Shown: positions 41,705-50,810, counted from the first letter of the stretch. The stretch is 64,000 nt of DNA from Stenotrophomonas sp. 169 (GCF_014621775.1 NZ_CP061204.1:2996501-3060500); one strand, 5' to 3'. Notes: generated from the sequence alone by a model not told the origin. Numbers and translations are program-made.

Positions 41705-41756
41705 AAAAAGGGGACGGAGGGAATTAATATCGATTAATTCCCTCCGTCCCCTTTTT
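41705..41756. repeat. Perfect 24-bp inverted repeat, second copy of the GGGGACGGAGGG hairpin family
   Basis: Arms AAAAAGGGGACGGAGGG plus AATTAAT (41705-41728) and their complement (41733-41756) around a 4-nt loop. The outer arm matches the hairpin at 21545-21622, while the inner part differs. It lies between convergent genes and is flanked by A- and T-runs, suiting a bidirectional terminator. Confidence 0.85.
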
Positions 41757-41763
41757 GCTGCAT

Positions 41764-41801
41764 AAAAAAACCCCCGCTCCGCTGGGCTGTCGGAGAGGGG
41801 G
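41764..41801 (-). terminator. Terminator for the histone H1-like gene
   Basis: On the minus strand, CCCCCTCTCCG pairs with CGGAGCGGGGG (one mismatch, 9-nt loop) and is followed by T7. It lies 27 bp after the stop of the histone-like gene. Confidence 0.8.
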
Positions 41802-41827
41802 CTTCAGGTATCGCTATCGGGACGTGC

Positions 41828-42409
41828 TTAGATCAGCGGCGCCGGGGTTGCGGGCAAGGCCACCGGAGCGGACTTCTTGCGACGGACCGGGGTCTTGCGC
41901 GCTGCTTTCTTCGCAGCCGGCTTCTTCGCGGTGGCCTTCTTCGCCGCCTTCTTGGCGGTCTTCTTTACGGCCTTCTTCGCGGTCGCCTTTTTCGCGGTCG
42001 CCTTACGCGCGGTTGCCTTCTTGGCTACCTTCTTGGTCGCCTTCTTGGCGGTCTTCTTGGCCGCAGCCTTCTTTACCGCTTTCTTGGCGACCTTCTTGGC
42101 GGGCTTGCGCGCGACCTTCTTGGCAGCCTTCTTCGCGGTGGTCTTCTTCGCGACCTTCTTGGCGGTCGCCTTCTTGGCTACCTTCTTCGCGGTCTTCTTT
42201 ACGGCCTTCTTCGCCGTTGCCTTCTTCGCGACCTTCTTGGTTGCCTTCTTTACTGCCTTCTTCGCCGTTGCCTTCTTGGCGACCTTCTTCACTGCTTTCT
42301 TGGCAGTCGCCTTCTTCGCGACCTTCTTCACTGCCTTTTTCGCAGCGGCTTTCTTGACTACCTTCTTCGTCGCCTTTTTGGCGGCGGGCTTCTTCTTCGC
42401 AGTGGCCAT
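41828..42409 (-). CDS. Histone H1-like Lys/Ala-rich DNA-binding protein
   Basis: 193 aa made almost wholly of KKA, AKKA and AKKV repeats after MATAKKKPAAKK, ending in a less repetitive tail (RRKKSAPVALPATPAPLI). Such low-complexity basic proteins resemble eukaryotic histone H1 tails and bacterial AlgP-like proteins; they bind DNA without sequence preference. ATG at 42409 is preceded by GAGGAG; the frame runs upstream to 42793 but without basic character, so the long version is rejected. A promoter at 42693-42721 implies a leader of about 280 nt. The repeats make it prone to length change by slippage. Confidence 0.92.
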   Translation of the reverse strand: MATAKKKPAAKKATKKVVKKAAAKKAVKKVAKKATAKKAVKKVAKKATAKKAVKKATKKVAKKATAKKAVKKTAKKVAKKATAKKVAKKTTAKKAAKKVARKPAKKVAKKAVKKAAAKKTAKKATKKVAKKATARKATAKKATAKKAVKKTAKKAAKKATAKKPAAKKAARKTPVRRKKSAPVALPATPAPLI

Positions 42410-42692
42410 GGGATGGCTCCTCGTCAGTGATGGAGAATTGAAACGCCCAGGTAAATCGAACCCGCCGGATGGGTTGGCGGGGACCGCCGACGCGTACCAC
42501 GCGTCGTGACGGGTGCTGCGGTGCCCGCTTCGATCGGCGAGGCTGGCATCGCGGCAGAACGGATGGTGCGAATCTCCGGGGGAAGCTGTGCCGACTCCAC
42601 CGTCGCTCGACGTGCAGTGGATGTCCGGGTTGTGCTTCGCGCCTGTCGGTTGATCGGGTGCACTCGGTTTCGAAGAAAGGTCCGTTGGGCGA

Positions 42693-42721
42693 AACCTAAT
42701 CACGCTTTTTTGGGCTGTCAA
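42693..42721 (-). promoter_or_regulatory. Strong sigma-70 type promoter for the histone-like gene
   Basis: TTGACA (42716-42721), 17-bp spacer, TAGGTT (42693-42698). The -35 is a consensus match. Transcription would begin near 42686, about 280 nt before the histone-like ATG. Confidence 0.7.
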
Positions 42722-43165
42722 CAACCCCAAGCAAAAACTTTCACGCAGAACCCGCCTCGCGCCTGCTCGATCACTGCAGCGCAGGGAGGGCACCAGCGCC
42801 CCGCGAGGGCCTTGCGCGCCTTCGACGGCGCGACGCGCAGCGCCTCGGTCGCGCGCGAAAGTGCTTTAAACAAGTCATTTTCAAAAATGGCGTGCAACGC
42901 ATGCGTTGGCGCGTACGTTACCCGTGGGCAAACGTATCGCTGCAACCTGGTTACCGGAACACTTCGGAAACGTGCCGTTATTTTTTCACACGAATGAAGC
43001 CGATGCGCGTGGTGCAAACGCGGTTTTGCGCAAAACTTTTCCGCTTTACGCGACCAGCAGGTGCAGGGTTCCGACCGCACATCGAACGGGCGTGGGTGAC
43101 ACGCATGCCATCAGCGCGCGGTCGGCGCCGGTCCGGCGCAAGAGAAAACGCATCACGCGGCGGCC
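42722..43165. other. Gene-free stretch with short palindromes
   Basis: No convincing gene is seen between the histone promoter and the gcvH terminator. The stretch holds CAACGCATGCGTTG (42895-42908) and GTTTTGCGCAAAAC (43023-43036), both perfect 14-bp palindromes, and AT-richer patches (CATTTTCAAAAATG, GTTATTTTTTCACACG). It may be a regulatory region or a noncoding RNA. Confidence 0.4.
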
Positions 43166-43193
43166 AAAAAAAAGACCGCCCCTGGGGGCGGTC
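43166..43193 (-). terminator. Rho-independent terminator for gcvH
   Basis: On the minus strand, GACCGCCCC / GGGGCGGTC is followed by T8, 26 bp after the gcvH stop. Confidence 0.9.
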
Positions 43194-43218
43194 CTTCGCT
43201 GCAACCGGTCAACCCCGA

Positions 43219-43614
43219 TCAGTGATCGTCGTCTTCCAGCACCTCGGCGTAGTCGTCCGGACCGAGCAGCTCATCGAGCTCACCCGCACCCGCGGCATCG
43301 ACCACATACAGCCAGCCTTCGCCGTACGCATCTTCATTGATGGTCTCCGGCTTGTCAGCCAGCGCCGAATTGACCTCGACGATGGTGCCGGTGACCGGGC
43401 TGTAGACGTCCGAAGCCGCCTTGACCGATTCGACAACGGCGATGGCTTCGCCCGCCTTTGCCTCGATGCCGACTTCGGGCAGCTCGACATAGACCAGATC
43501 GCCGAGGAGGCCCTGGGCGTGGTCGGAAATGCCAACGGTGATGCGGCCGTCGGACTCGACGCGCGCCCACTCGTGGGACTTGAGGAACTTGAGGTCGCCG
43601 GGGATCTCGCTCAT
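43219..43614 (-). CDS. gcvH: Glycine cleavage system H protein
   Basis: 131 aa, standard length. Carries lipoyl-bound aminomethyl groups between the P, T and L proteins. The lipoylated lysine is K65 in VESVKAASD; flanking motifs ([27 protein letters not shown]) are typical. It lies 94 bp downstream of gcvT on the same strand; gcvP is not in the window. Confidence 0.98.
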   Translation of the reverse strand: MSEIPGDLKFLKSHEWARVESDGRITVGISDHAQGLLGDLVYVELPEVGIEAKAGEAIAVVESVKAASDVYSPVTGTIVEVNSALADKPETINEDAYGEGWLYVVDAAGAGELDELLGPDDYAEVLEDDDH

Positions 43615-43708
43615 GACACTGCTCCAGGAATACAGGGTGTGGAAAAAACGCCGCTAGTGTAACCAACCGGCCGGGCCTGCTGGCAGGCCCGTGCCGACAA
43701 ACCTGCGA

Positions 43709-44821
43709 TCACGCCTCGCCCAGCACACCGGCCTGCGCTTGCCCTTCGCGCACGAACGGGAACTTGACCACGCGCACGGGGACGGCGCGGCCGCGGATGT
43801 CGACGGTGACGTCGCCCAGTTCACCCGCAGGTACGCGGGCGAAGGCGATGCCCTTGCCCAGCGTGGGCGAGAAGGTGCCGGAGAGGATTTCGCCCTGGCC
43901 GCCTGCGGTCGTTACGACCTGACCGTGGCGCAGCACGCCCTTTTCGTCCATCACCAGCCCGATCATCTGCCGTGCATCGCCGGCGGCCTTCTGCGCTTCC
44001 AGTACATCGCGGCCGATGAAATCGCGGCCCTCATCCAGCGATACCGTCCAGGCAAGCGCCGCCTCGTACGGCGTGATCGCTTCGTCCATGTCCTGGCCAT
44101 ACAGGTTCATGCCGGCTTCCAGCCGCAATGTATCGCGCGCGCCCAGACCGGCCGGCTTGACCCCGGCCTTGATCAGCTTGTCCCAGAACGCGACGACCGC
44201 ATCCTGCGGCAGCAGGATCTCGAAACCGTCTTCGCCGGTGTAGCCGGTACGCGCGACGAACAACGGCACGCCATCGGCGGCGCTTACCTGGGTGGCGGCG
44301 AAGCGACCGAGCTTGGCCAGTGCGTCCTTGTCGTCGGTGTCGACCAACCCGCCTACCGCGTCACGGGCCTGCGGCCCCTGCACGGCGAGGATCGCCAGAT
44401 CCGGACGCTGCTGCACGCTGACGGCAAACGGGATGGCCTGTTCGGTAAGCCACGCCAGGTCTTTTTCGCGCGTCGAGGCATTGACGACCATGCGGAAGAA
44501 ATCATCGGCCACGTAGTAGACGATCAGGTCATCGATGACGCCACCGCGCGCATTGAGCATGCAGGAATACAGCGCCTTGCCTGGGCCCTTCAGCTTGTCC
44601 ACGGAATTCGCCAGCAGGCGACGCAGGAACGGCTTGACCTGATCACCCCGCAGATCGACGACGGTCATGTGGCTGACATCGAACACGCCGGCCTCGCGGC
44701 GCACCAGGTGATGCTCATCCAACTGCGAACCGTAGTGGATGGGCATGTCCCAGCCCCCGAAGTCGACCATCTTTGCGCCGAGGGCGCGGTGGGAATCGTT
44801 GAGCAGCGTCTTCTGGGTCAT
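43709..44821 (-). CDS. gcvT: Glycine cleavage system T protein (aminomethyltransferase)
   Basis: 370 aa. Transfers the methylene group from H-protein-bound aminomethyl to tetrahydrofolate, releasing ammonia. N-terminus [21 protein letters not shown], the folate-site Asp region [14 protein letters not shown], and [12 protein letters not shown] followed by [14 protein letters not shown] match the family. I looked for a glycine riboswitch upstream and saw none: only 60-80 bp separate the start from a hexanucleotide repeat. Confidence 0.97.
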   Translation of the reverse strand: MTQKTLLNDSHRALGAKMVDFGGWDMPIHYGSQLDEHHLVRREAGVFDVSHMTVVDLRGDQVKPFLRRLLANSVDKLKGPGKALYSCMLNARGGVIDDLIVYYVADDFFRMVVNASTREKDLAWLTEQAIPFAVSVQQRPDLAILAVQGPQARDAVGGLVDTDDKDALAKLGRFAATQVSAADGVPLFVARTGYTGEDGFEILLPQDAVVAFWDKLIKAGVKPAGLGARDTLRLEAGMNLYGQDMDEAITPYEAALAWTVSLDEGRDFIGRDVLEAQKAAGDARQMIGLVMDEKGVLRHGQVVTTAGGQGEILSGTFSPTLGKGIAFARVPAGELGDVTVDIRGRAVPVRVVKFPFVREGQAQAGVLGEA

Positions 44822-44853
44822 GACCGGTCCGGCAACTAGGAAACAAGACCCCC

Positions 44854-44859
44854 ATTATC
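44854..44859 (-). promoter_or_regulatory. Candidate -10 box for gcvT
   Basis: GATAAT on the minus strand, 32 nt before the gcvT ATG. No good -35 is visible, and the expected position falls close to the repeat block. Confidence 0.4.
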
Positions 44860-44900
44860 CCAGATAGCACGAGGGCGCTGCGCGCTGCACTGCAGAAGTA

Positions 44901-44974
44901 AAGGCAAGGGCAAGGGCAAGGGCAAGGGCAAGGACAAGGGCAAGGGCAAGGGCAAGGGCAACGGCCACGGCAAC
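44901..44974. repeat. Hexanucleotide tandem repeat, about twelve GGCAAG units
   Basis: Near-perfect GGCAAG repeats with variants at the right end (GGCAAC, GGCCAC). The array lies between gcvT and composite element 2, mirroring the CAACRG array before element 1. Confidence 0.9.
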
Positions 44975-44980
44975 CGCATA

Positions 44981-45480
44981 AGCCACAGGGCTGCATGTTG
45001 GCGGGGCGGGGTGGAGTGGCGGGGGACGGCACGAGCCGCATCCTGCGGGCCTCGTTTCGCGCCATCCATGGCGCTCAGCGCCCCCGCCACCCCACCCCGC
45101 CCCACCTTCGACAGGTCCACGGTGCTGCGTTGGTAGCGCCGCCCCATGGTCGGCGGATTCGCTGGAAAATGAGGTCTGATGATTTCCGCCGAGCATGGCT
45201 CGGCGCTACCGATGACAGCAGGCTGTCTGGTGGAGGGAGCCCCTGAGTCAGGGGCGGCCGCGAAGCGGCGGGGTGTGGGTGCTGGTGAGACGGGGCCCGC
45301 GGTTTGCGAAGCAAAGCGTGGGAGCGGCAGCGCGAATGCGATGACGTGGACCCCGCCATGGATGGCGCGAAACGAGGCACGCATGGACGCAGCTTTTGCC
45401 GTCCCCCGCACAGCCTCACCGCCCGGCCCCAAGCAAGCAACCTCCGGTCACAGCCATCCGCGAGGGGGGCTCACCCGTTC
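44981..45480. repeat. Composite inverted-repeat element, copy 2
   Basis: Copies of the 53-bp core at 45021-45072 and, inverted, at 45355-45407; the latter matches the core at 24120 with only two differences. The interior (about 280 bp) holds two SMAG palindromes and a GCCCCTGA-G-TCAGGGGC hairpin at 45239. The right edge (CGCGAGGGGGGCTCACCCGTTCG) reaches into the last codons of the NfeD-like gene. There is no gene from 44822 to 45470. Confidence 0.8.
45132..45210. repeat. Two SMAG-type REP palindromes inside composite element 2
   Basis: 45132-45156 (GGTAGCGCCGCCCCATGG) and 45185-45210 (CCGCCGAGCATGGCTCGGCG then CTACC), facing each other as a dimer. Confidence 0.78.
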
Positions 45481-45905
45481 GCTTCCACCTGCAGCACACC
45501 ATTGACCACGGCCACCACGCGCACCGGCGTGCCCGCCGCCAGCTCCGGTCCGGTGACCTGCCACGACGAATCATCGATGCTGACCCGCCCCTGCCCGGCC
45601 ACGATGCCCTGCTGCAGCACCGCCACGCGGCCCACCAACTGCGCGCTGCGGCGGTTCAACAGCGGCGCATCGCTCTGCCGGCCGTGCGTCCTGCCCCAGC
45701 GGCGATACGCCTGGATGGCGACCACGCTGAGGACCACGAACGCAACCACCTGCCACAGCACCGGAATGCCGGGCACCAGTGCGGTGATCAGAAACACCGC
45801 CGCCGCGCCGATGCCGATCCACAGCATGAACGCACCCGGTGCCATCGCTTCGGCAGCGAACAACAGCAGCGCCAGTGCCCCCCATCCAACGACTTCCCAG
45901 CGCAT
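45471..45905 (-). CDS. NfeD-like membrane protein
   Basis: 144 aa. Two or three membrane helices (VVGWGALALLLFAAEAMAPG, FMLWIGIGAAAVFLITALV, VLWQVVAFVVLSVVAIQAY) are followed by an OB-fold NfeD domain (LVGRVAVLQQGIVAGQGRVSIDDSSW). NfeD proteins act with stomatin-like partners, and here the partner gene ends 1 nt upstream. ATG at 45905 (MRWEV) is chosen over a longer frame that would overlap the stomatin gene. The final codons fall in the edge of a repeat element. Confidence 0.9.
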   Translation of the reverse strand: MRWEVVGWGALALLLFAAEAMAPGAFMLWIGIGAAAVFLITALVPGIPVLWQVVAFVVLSVVAIQAYRRWGRTHGRQSDAPLLNRRSAQLVGRVAVLQQGIVAGQGRVSIDDSSWQVTGPELAAGTPVRVVAVVNGVLQVEANG

Positions 45906-45906
45906 G

Positions 45907-46866
45907 TCAGTCTCCAAAGCGCGGCGGGACCGCGCGGGCAGGCTTGTCGTCTTGTTTGGCGAAAGCATGCTTGGCCAGTTCGGCAACGCCGGCGATCGAG
46001 CCGATCACGCCACTGGCCTCCATCGGCATCAGCACCAGCTTCTGGTTCGGCGAGGTCGCCAGGGCCTTGAACGCTTCTACATACTTCTGTGCGATGAAAT
46101 AATTGATTGCCTGCACGTCCCCTTCGGCGATCGCCACCGACACCATCTGGGTGGCCTTGGCTTCGGCCTCTGCCAGGCGCTCGCGTGCCTCTGCATCGCG
46201 GAATGCGGCCTCACGGCGGCCCTCGGCCTCCAGCACGGTCGCCTGCTTTTCACCGTCGGCACGCAGGATCTCGGACTGGCGTGCGCCTTCGGCTTCGAGA
46301 ATCTGCGCGCGCTTTTCGCGTTCGGCCTTCATCTGCCGCGCCATCGCGTCCAGCAGATCGCGCGGTGGCTGGATGTCGCGGATCTCGATCCGGTTGACCT
46401 TCAGGCCCCACGGATTGGTCGCCTGATCGACGACGCTCAGCAGCTGCGCATTGATCACCTCGCGCTGGCTCAGGGATTCGTCCAGGTCCATCGAGCCGAT
46501 CACGGTGCGGATGTTGGTCTGTACCAGGGCGATCATCGCCACTTCCAGGTTGGAAACCTCGTAGGCTGCCTTGGCCGCGTCCAGCACCTGGAAGAACACC
46601 ACGCCGTCCACGCGCACCGCGGCGTTGTCCTTGGTGATCACTTCCTGGCTGGGCACGTCCAGCACCTGCTCCATCATGTTCACCTTGCGCCCTACCCCGT
46701 ACACGATCGGGATCAGGAAATGCAGGCCGGGCGACATCGTATGGGTGTAGCGGCCGAAACGCTCCACCGTCCATTCAAAGCCCTGCGGCACCATGCGCAC
46801 TGCCTTGAACAGCACGATCACGGCCACGATCGCCAGTACCACCGTAAAGAACATCGTCGGGAACAT
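45907..46866 (-). CDS. SPFH/stomatin-like protein (paraslipin)
   Basis: 319 aa. An N-terminal membrane anchor (FFTVVLAIVAVIVLFKAV) is followed by an SPFH domain (VPQGFEWTVERFGRYTHTMSP, DVPSQEVITKDNAAVRVDG, REVINAQLLSVVDQATNPWG) and a long charged coiled coil (ILEAEGARQSEILRADGEKQ). It forms oligomeric membrane scaffolds with the NfeD partner encoded next. ATG at 46866 is preceded by GGAAG; the frame upstream to 46974 runs into a 30-bp inverted repeat and is rejected. Confidence 0.94.
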   Translation of the reverse strand: MFPTMFFTVVLAIVAVIVLFKAVRMVPQGFEWTVERFGRYTHTMSPGLHFLIPIVYGVGRKVNMMEQVLDVPSQEVITKDNAAVRVDGVVFFQVLDAAKAAYEVSNLEVAMIALVQTNIRTVIGSMDLDESLSQREVINAQLLSVVDQATNPWGLKVNRIEIRDIQPPRDLLDAMARQMKAEREKRAQILEAEGARQSEILRADGEKQATVLEAEGRREAAFRDAEARERLAEAEAKATQMVSVAIAEGDVQAINYFIAQKYVEAFKALATSPNQKLVLMPMEASGVIGSIAGVAELAKHAFAKQDDKPARAVPPRFGD

Positions 46867-46951
46867 CGCGCTTCCTCTTCCATGAAAACCGACCTGCAGC
46901 ATACCCCGCGGGGTGGGTTTGCCGCGCTGGCGGGCGTTTTCGTCTGGGTCT

Positions 46952-47057
46952 CGCGGCGGCGGGAGAGGCTGCACGGGACACGCCGCAAGTACGTCCTTGT
47001 AGGCTACTGTTCGGCTCCTGCCTCACAGTGTCCCGTGCAGCCTCTCCCGCCGCCGCG
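46952..47057. repeat. Perfect 30-bp inverted repeat with 46-nt centre
   Basis: Arms 46952-46981 and 47028-47057 (core GGGAGAGGCTGCACGGGACA and its complement). The centre contains CGCCGCAAGTACGTCC. It lies between the GntR gene end and the SPFH gene start. It could fold into a long cruciform or terminate the regulator transcript, though no T-run is present. Confidence 0.85.
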
Positions 47058-47073
47058 CCGCCATGTACAGACT

Positions 47074-47817
47074 CTAGATGCGCGTCGTGGCCATGAAGCG
47101 TTCGCGGTCCTGCGCGGTGCGTCGGCGGATCTCGGCCAGCGCCTGGTTCTCGGTCGCCTCCAGCATCGCTTCGAACAGGCGCTGGAAGTGGTAGCGCATC
47201 GCATTGCGCGCTGCAGCAGGATCGCGCGACGCCAGCGCCTCGAAGATCGCCATGTGCTCGTCGGCACGGCTGGCGCCGTCGTCGTGGCAGACACGGGCAT
47301 ACACCTCTGCCACGCGCGGCATGTCGCTGCGCATGCGCCAGATCTGCTGCACGAAATACTCCACCACCGGATTGCCGGACAGGCGGGCGATGGTCAGATG
47401 GAAGCGGCGGTCGAAATCACCCGCCTCGGCATCGGTCAGGTCGCGACGGCAGAGCGCCTCGGCCAGCACCCGCAGTTCGGCGATGTCGGCGTCTTCCAGG
47501 TTGCCGGCCGCCAGCGCGGCGGCCTCGGCCTCGAACACCGCACGCGCCGCGGTCAGGTCGAATGCGCTGACATCCGGAAAGCCACCCAGGCCATCCAGTG
47601 GCCGCGGTTTCACATACACGCCCGAGCCGATGCGGATCGCGATCCAGCCCTGAGCTTCCAGGGCGATCTCCGCTTCACGCACGGTGACCCGGCTGACGCC
47701 GAAGCGTTCGGCCAGTTCGCGTTCGCCGGGCAGCCGTGTGCCGGGCGGGAACTCTCCGTCCTCGATCAACGTGCGGAGTTTGGCGGCGATGGTCTGGTAC
47801 AGGCGGTTGGCGGACAT
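47074..47817 (-). CDS. GntR-family (FadR/FCD) regulator of the alginate locus
   Basis: 247 aa. N-terminal winged helix (LIEDGEFPPGTRLPGEREL, AERFGVSRVTVREAEIALEA) and an all-helical FCD ligand domain with metal-binding candidates (FDRRFHLTIARLS, DEHMAIFEAL, MRYHFQRLF). FCD regulators of this kind often respond to uronates or their breakdown products. It follows the TonB-dependent receptor gene on the same strand and lies near PL6 and PL17 lyase genes, so it is probably the local repressor. ATG at 47817 (MSANRLYQT) follows AAGGGTCAG. Confidence 0.9.
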   Translation of the reverse strand: MSANRLYQTIAAKLRTLIEDGEFPPGTRLPGERELAERFGVSRVTVREAEIALEAQGWIAIRIGSGVYVKPRPLDGLGGFPDVSAFDLTAARAVFEAEAAALAAGNLEDADIAELRVLAEALCRRDLTDAEAGDFDRRFHLTIARLSGNPVVEYFVQQIWRMRSDMPRVAEVYARVCHDDGASRADEHMAIFEALASRDPAAARNAMRYHFQRLFEAMLEATENQALAEIRRRTAQDRERFMATTRI

Positions 47818-47921
47818 GGGCTGACCCTTGGTGGTTCCCTCCGGCACCGTCCCGGGCCACCGCGCGCGGGGCTGGTCCGGTTGGAGCAACGGCGCGACCC
47901 TGAAGGCCGCGCCGTCTCGAT

Positions 47922-50810
47922 TTAGAACTTGTATCGTACACCGAAAAACGCACGTCGCCCGTAGCTCACGACCTCGCGGAAGTTGCCAAAGGACGGTTGG
48001 TACGCCACGCGCGGTTCGTTGGTGAGGTTCATCAGTTCCAGTGACAGCGACAGGTTGCGGCTGACCCGGTAACGCGCGCGCAGGTCCACGCTGGTGTTGT
48101 CGTCGTAGTAGCGATTCTGCTGTGCGGTGTTGCCGGTGAAATCCTGGTAGTAGCTTGAGCGGAACTTGGCGATCGCCTGGATGTTGAACGGGCCCACGTC
48201 CCAGTACAGCGAACCGGACAGCACGTGCCGCGAGAACCCGCTCAAGCCGGCCGTCGGCACGATCGCCGGGATGACGCTGCCATCGCTGGCCAACTGCTCG
48301 CCCAGACGCGAATCCTGCGTCTCGTAATCCGAATCGGCGTAGTTGTAGCTCACCTTGAAGCCCAGGCCGTCAAACGGCTTCGGCAGGTACGAGAAGCGGT
48401 GTGTCGCACTGAGCTCCATACCGGTCAGCGTGCTGTCTTCGTCGGTGGTGACCTGCTGGCGCACCGGCACGGTCACCGTCTGGCCATCGATGGTGTAGGT
48501 CTCATCCACCAGCGAGGTCGCGGTTCCGCCATTGAACTGCTTCCAGTACACGGCGGCGGCCAGCAGCGTATCCGGGTTCGGGTACCACTCCAGCGACAGA
48601 TCGCCGTTCCAGCTCATCAGCGGCTGCGCGGCGGGGTTGCCGCTGGCACTGATGTCGTCCAGTGCATCGGCCAGGTTGCCGAAGGTCGCATCGCTGTTGA
48701 CGTTGATCGTGCGGCCCGCACCCAGCGCGGAAATGTCCGGGCGCGACATCGCGCGGTAGCCGGCGACACGCAGCAGCAGGTCCTCACGCAGCGCGAATGA
48801 CGCATTGGCGCTGGGCAGCAGCTTGTCGTTGCCGGCCTTGAACGTCTGCGTGCTGAACTCGCCGGTCGGCTGCAGGCGGATCGTGCCGTCGCCGTTGTCA
48901 CGCACGGTCAGGCCGGTGCGTACGCCTTCGGAGCGCACGTCGGTCTTGACCCAGCGCGCGCCGACGTTGCCGGTGACGGGCAGGCCGAACCACTCACTGC
49001 TGAACTCACCGAGCAGATACAGCGAGCGCGTCTTCTCGGTGATGTCGACGTTGTTCGGGTCCGGCCGATCCGGATCGAGCAGGTTGTCGGTAGTACCGCG
49101 GAAGGACTGGTACAGGCACATCGGATCGAAGTACGCCCACTCGGAGATCGTGTTGCCGCTGGCGGCATCCATGAAATCCTTCTGCGGGAACGCCGCGCGG
49201 CAGCTGGTGTTGGCCGCGATGATGGCGGCCTTGTCGCCCGCCACGCGCTGGTCGTAATCGGTGATCAGCGTATTGTCACGCAAGGTGTAATCCGCCTGGC
49301 TGGCGCGCAGCCCTGCCTTGATGCGGGTGAAGAATCCTTCCTCCGGCATGAAGCTGGCATCGAAGCGGCCGGCGCGGATCTGATGGTCGTTCTCGGTCTG
49401 GCTGGAGGTGACGCGGGCGGCGCCGGTGTAGGCGTCCCAATTGCTCGCATCGAACGCCGGATCCAGTGCCACGCTGGGCACCTCGCCCTGCCAGGCCCAG
49501 TCGTAGTTCACATAGCCGGTGGTCCCGCTGCTGATGCCCGGCACGATCGCATTGGCGGTATCGCGCTGGTTGGCCCGCAGGCGGGTGGCACGCTCGTCGT
49601 CCACGCGCTGGGTGTGCGAATAGGATAGGTCGGTGGACAGCTCCCAGGCCGGGCTCGGCCGCACGATCAGGTTGATTCCGCCGCCGGTGTATTCCTCGTT
49701 GCGCGTGTAGCGGTTGGAGGTCGAATCGATGGAGGTACTGCCGGACAGCTGGCGCAGCACGCCGTCTTCGTCGACCACCCGGTTGACGATGCCACGCCGC
49801 GCATTCGACAGGCTCAGGTCGCTGCGGTTTTCATACCAGTTGCGGTCCGTGTGCTCGACATCGACGTTGACCTCGACAACGTCGTTGGGGCGCCATTGCA
49901 CCGCAGCGAACTCGCTCTGCCGGTCGTTGCGTTCCTGCTTCAGGCGATAGATGCGGCTGCTGGGCACCAGGTAGAACGGCGTGCCGGCCGCGATGGCCGC
50001 TGCACCCGGCTCGGTGCAGTTCGCGTTGGCCACATTGACCCGGCCATCGCAGGCATACCAGGTGGATCCGCTGGTGATGCTCTCTTCCGGATCCGACCCG
50101 TCCAGGCGCTGCACGCCCAGCGATACCCCCAGCTTTCCGCCGTTCTTGAATTCGAACTGGTCGATGTAGCTGGCGGTGCCGCGATAGCCGATGCCGTCGT
50201 CGTCGCGATACTTCTTGTCGTACTCCGCCCAGCTGCCACGCAGGTCCAACTGTATCGCTTGCTTGCCGTACTCCAGCGGCTTGACCGTTTCCAGGCCGAT
50301 GGTGCCGGCCACACCGCCTTCGATGATGTCGGCCCGCTGGGTCTTGTAGATCGCGACCGTGTTGATCAGCTCGGCGGGGAACATGTTGAAGTTCACCGAA
50401 CGATCGCCGCTGCCGTTGGTGATCTCGCGCCCGTTGAAGTTGGTGCTGCTGAGGAACGCGCCCAAGCCACGGATCGAGATTTCCGATGCACCGGTCTTGT
50501 CGCGGGTAGACGCTGCACCGGTCAGCGTTTCGATGGCGTCCGCCAGCGACGGGGCCGGCAGGTCGCCGATATCTTCGGCCGACAACACGTCGGAGATGAC
50601 CGTGTCGTCGCGCTTCTTGTTGATCGAGCTCTGCATCGACTCGCGGATGCCGGTCACCTGGACCTGGTCCAGGTTGGTCGCGGTGCCGCCTGCCGGCGGC
50701 GGGTCGGTCTGCTGCGCCATTGCCGGGCCGCTGGCGCAGAGCGCAGCCATCAGGGCAAGGGACAGGGCATTTCGGTGGAACGGTGCTGCAGGCATTTCGA
50801 TACGACGCAT
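47922..50810 (-). CDS. TonB-dependent receptor of the alginate locus
   Basis: 962 aa. Signal peptide (LSLALMAALCASGPAMAQQ), TonB-box-like region (LDQVQVTGIRESMQSSINKK), plug (DALETLTGAAS-type segment, SIRGLGAFLSSTNFNGREI) and a barrel ending in FFGVRYKF. The VTGIRxSxxxSINKKR opening is typical of receptors for oligosaccharides in Xanthomonadaceae. It is divergent from the lyase operon and is presumed to bring in alginate oligomers. ATG at 50810 has GGAGGAGG upstream. Confidence 0.93.
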   Translation of the reverse strand: MRRIEMPAAPFHRNALSLALMAALCASGPAMAQQTDPPPAGGTATNLDQVQVTGIRESMQSSINKKRDDTVISDVLSAEDIGDLPAPSLADAIETLTGAASTRDKTGASEISIRGLGAFLSSTNFNGREITNGSGDRSVNFNMFPAELINTVAIYKTQRADIIEGGVAGTIGLETVKPLEYGKQAIQLDLRGSWAEYDKKYRDDDGIGYRGTASYIDQFEFKNGGKLGVSLGVQRLDGSDPEESITSGSTWYACDGRVNVANANCTEPGAAAIAAGTPFYLVPSSRIYRLKQERNDRQSEFAAVQWRPNDVVEVNVDVEHTDRNWYENRSDLSLSNARRGIVNRVVDEDGVLRQLSGSTSIDSTSNRYTRNEEYTGGGINLIVRPSPAWELSTDLSYSHTQRVDDERATRLRANQRDTANAIVPGISSGTTGYVNYDWAWQGEVPSVALDPAFDASNWDAYTGAARVTSSQTENDHQIRAGRFDASFMPEEGFFTRIKAGLRASQADYTLRDNTLITDYDQRVAGDKAAIIAANTSCRAAFPQKDFMDAASGNTISEWAYFDPMCLYQSFRGTTDNLLDPDRPDPNNVDITEKTRSLYLLGEFSSEWFGLPVTGNVGARWVKTDVRSEGVRTGLTVRDNGDGTIRLQPTGEFSTQTFKAGNDKLLPSANASFALREDLLLRVAGYRAMSRPDISALGAGRTINVNSDATFGNLADALDDISASGNPAAQPLMSWNGDLSLEWYPNPDTLLAAAVYWKQFNGGTATSLVDETYTIDGQTVTVPVRQQVTTDEDSTLTGMELSATHRFSYLPKPFDGLGFKVSYNYADSDYETQDSRLGEQLASDGSVIPAIVPTAGLSGFSRHVLSGSLYWDVGPFNIQAIAKFRSSYYQDFTGNTAQQNRYYDDNTSVDLRARYRVSRNLSLSLELMNLTNEPRVAYQPSFGNFREVVSYGRRAFFGVRYKF

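Noticed and set aside
42718..43080. 120-codon minus-strand frame upstream of the histone-like gene
   Set aside because: It ends inside the -35 box of the histone promoter, has no ribosome-binding site, and the cysteine pattern is not a known motif. The C-terminal half looks vaguely protein-like, so I keep it only as a note.
44822..44900. Glycine riboswitch upstream of gcvT
   Set aside because: The gap before the repeat block is too short and shows no tandem aptamer core.
45304..47925. Long plus-strand open frame through the NfeD, SPFH and GntR genes
   Set aside because: It crosses three well-supported minus-strand genes and begins inside the repeat element.
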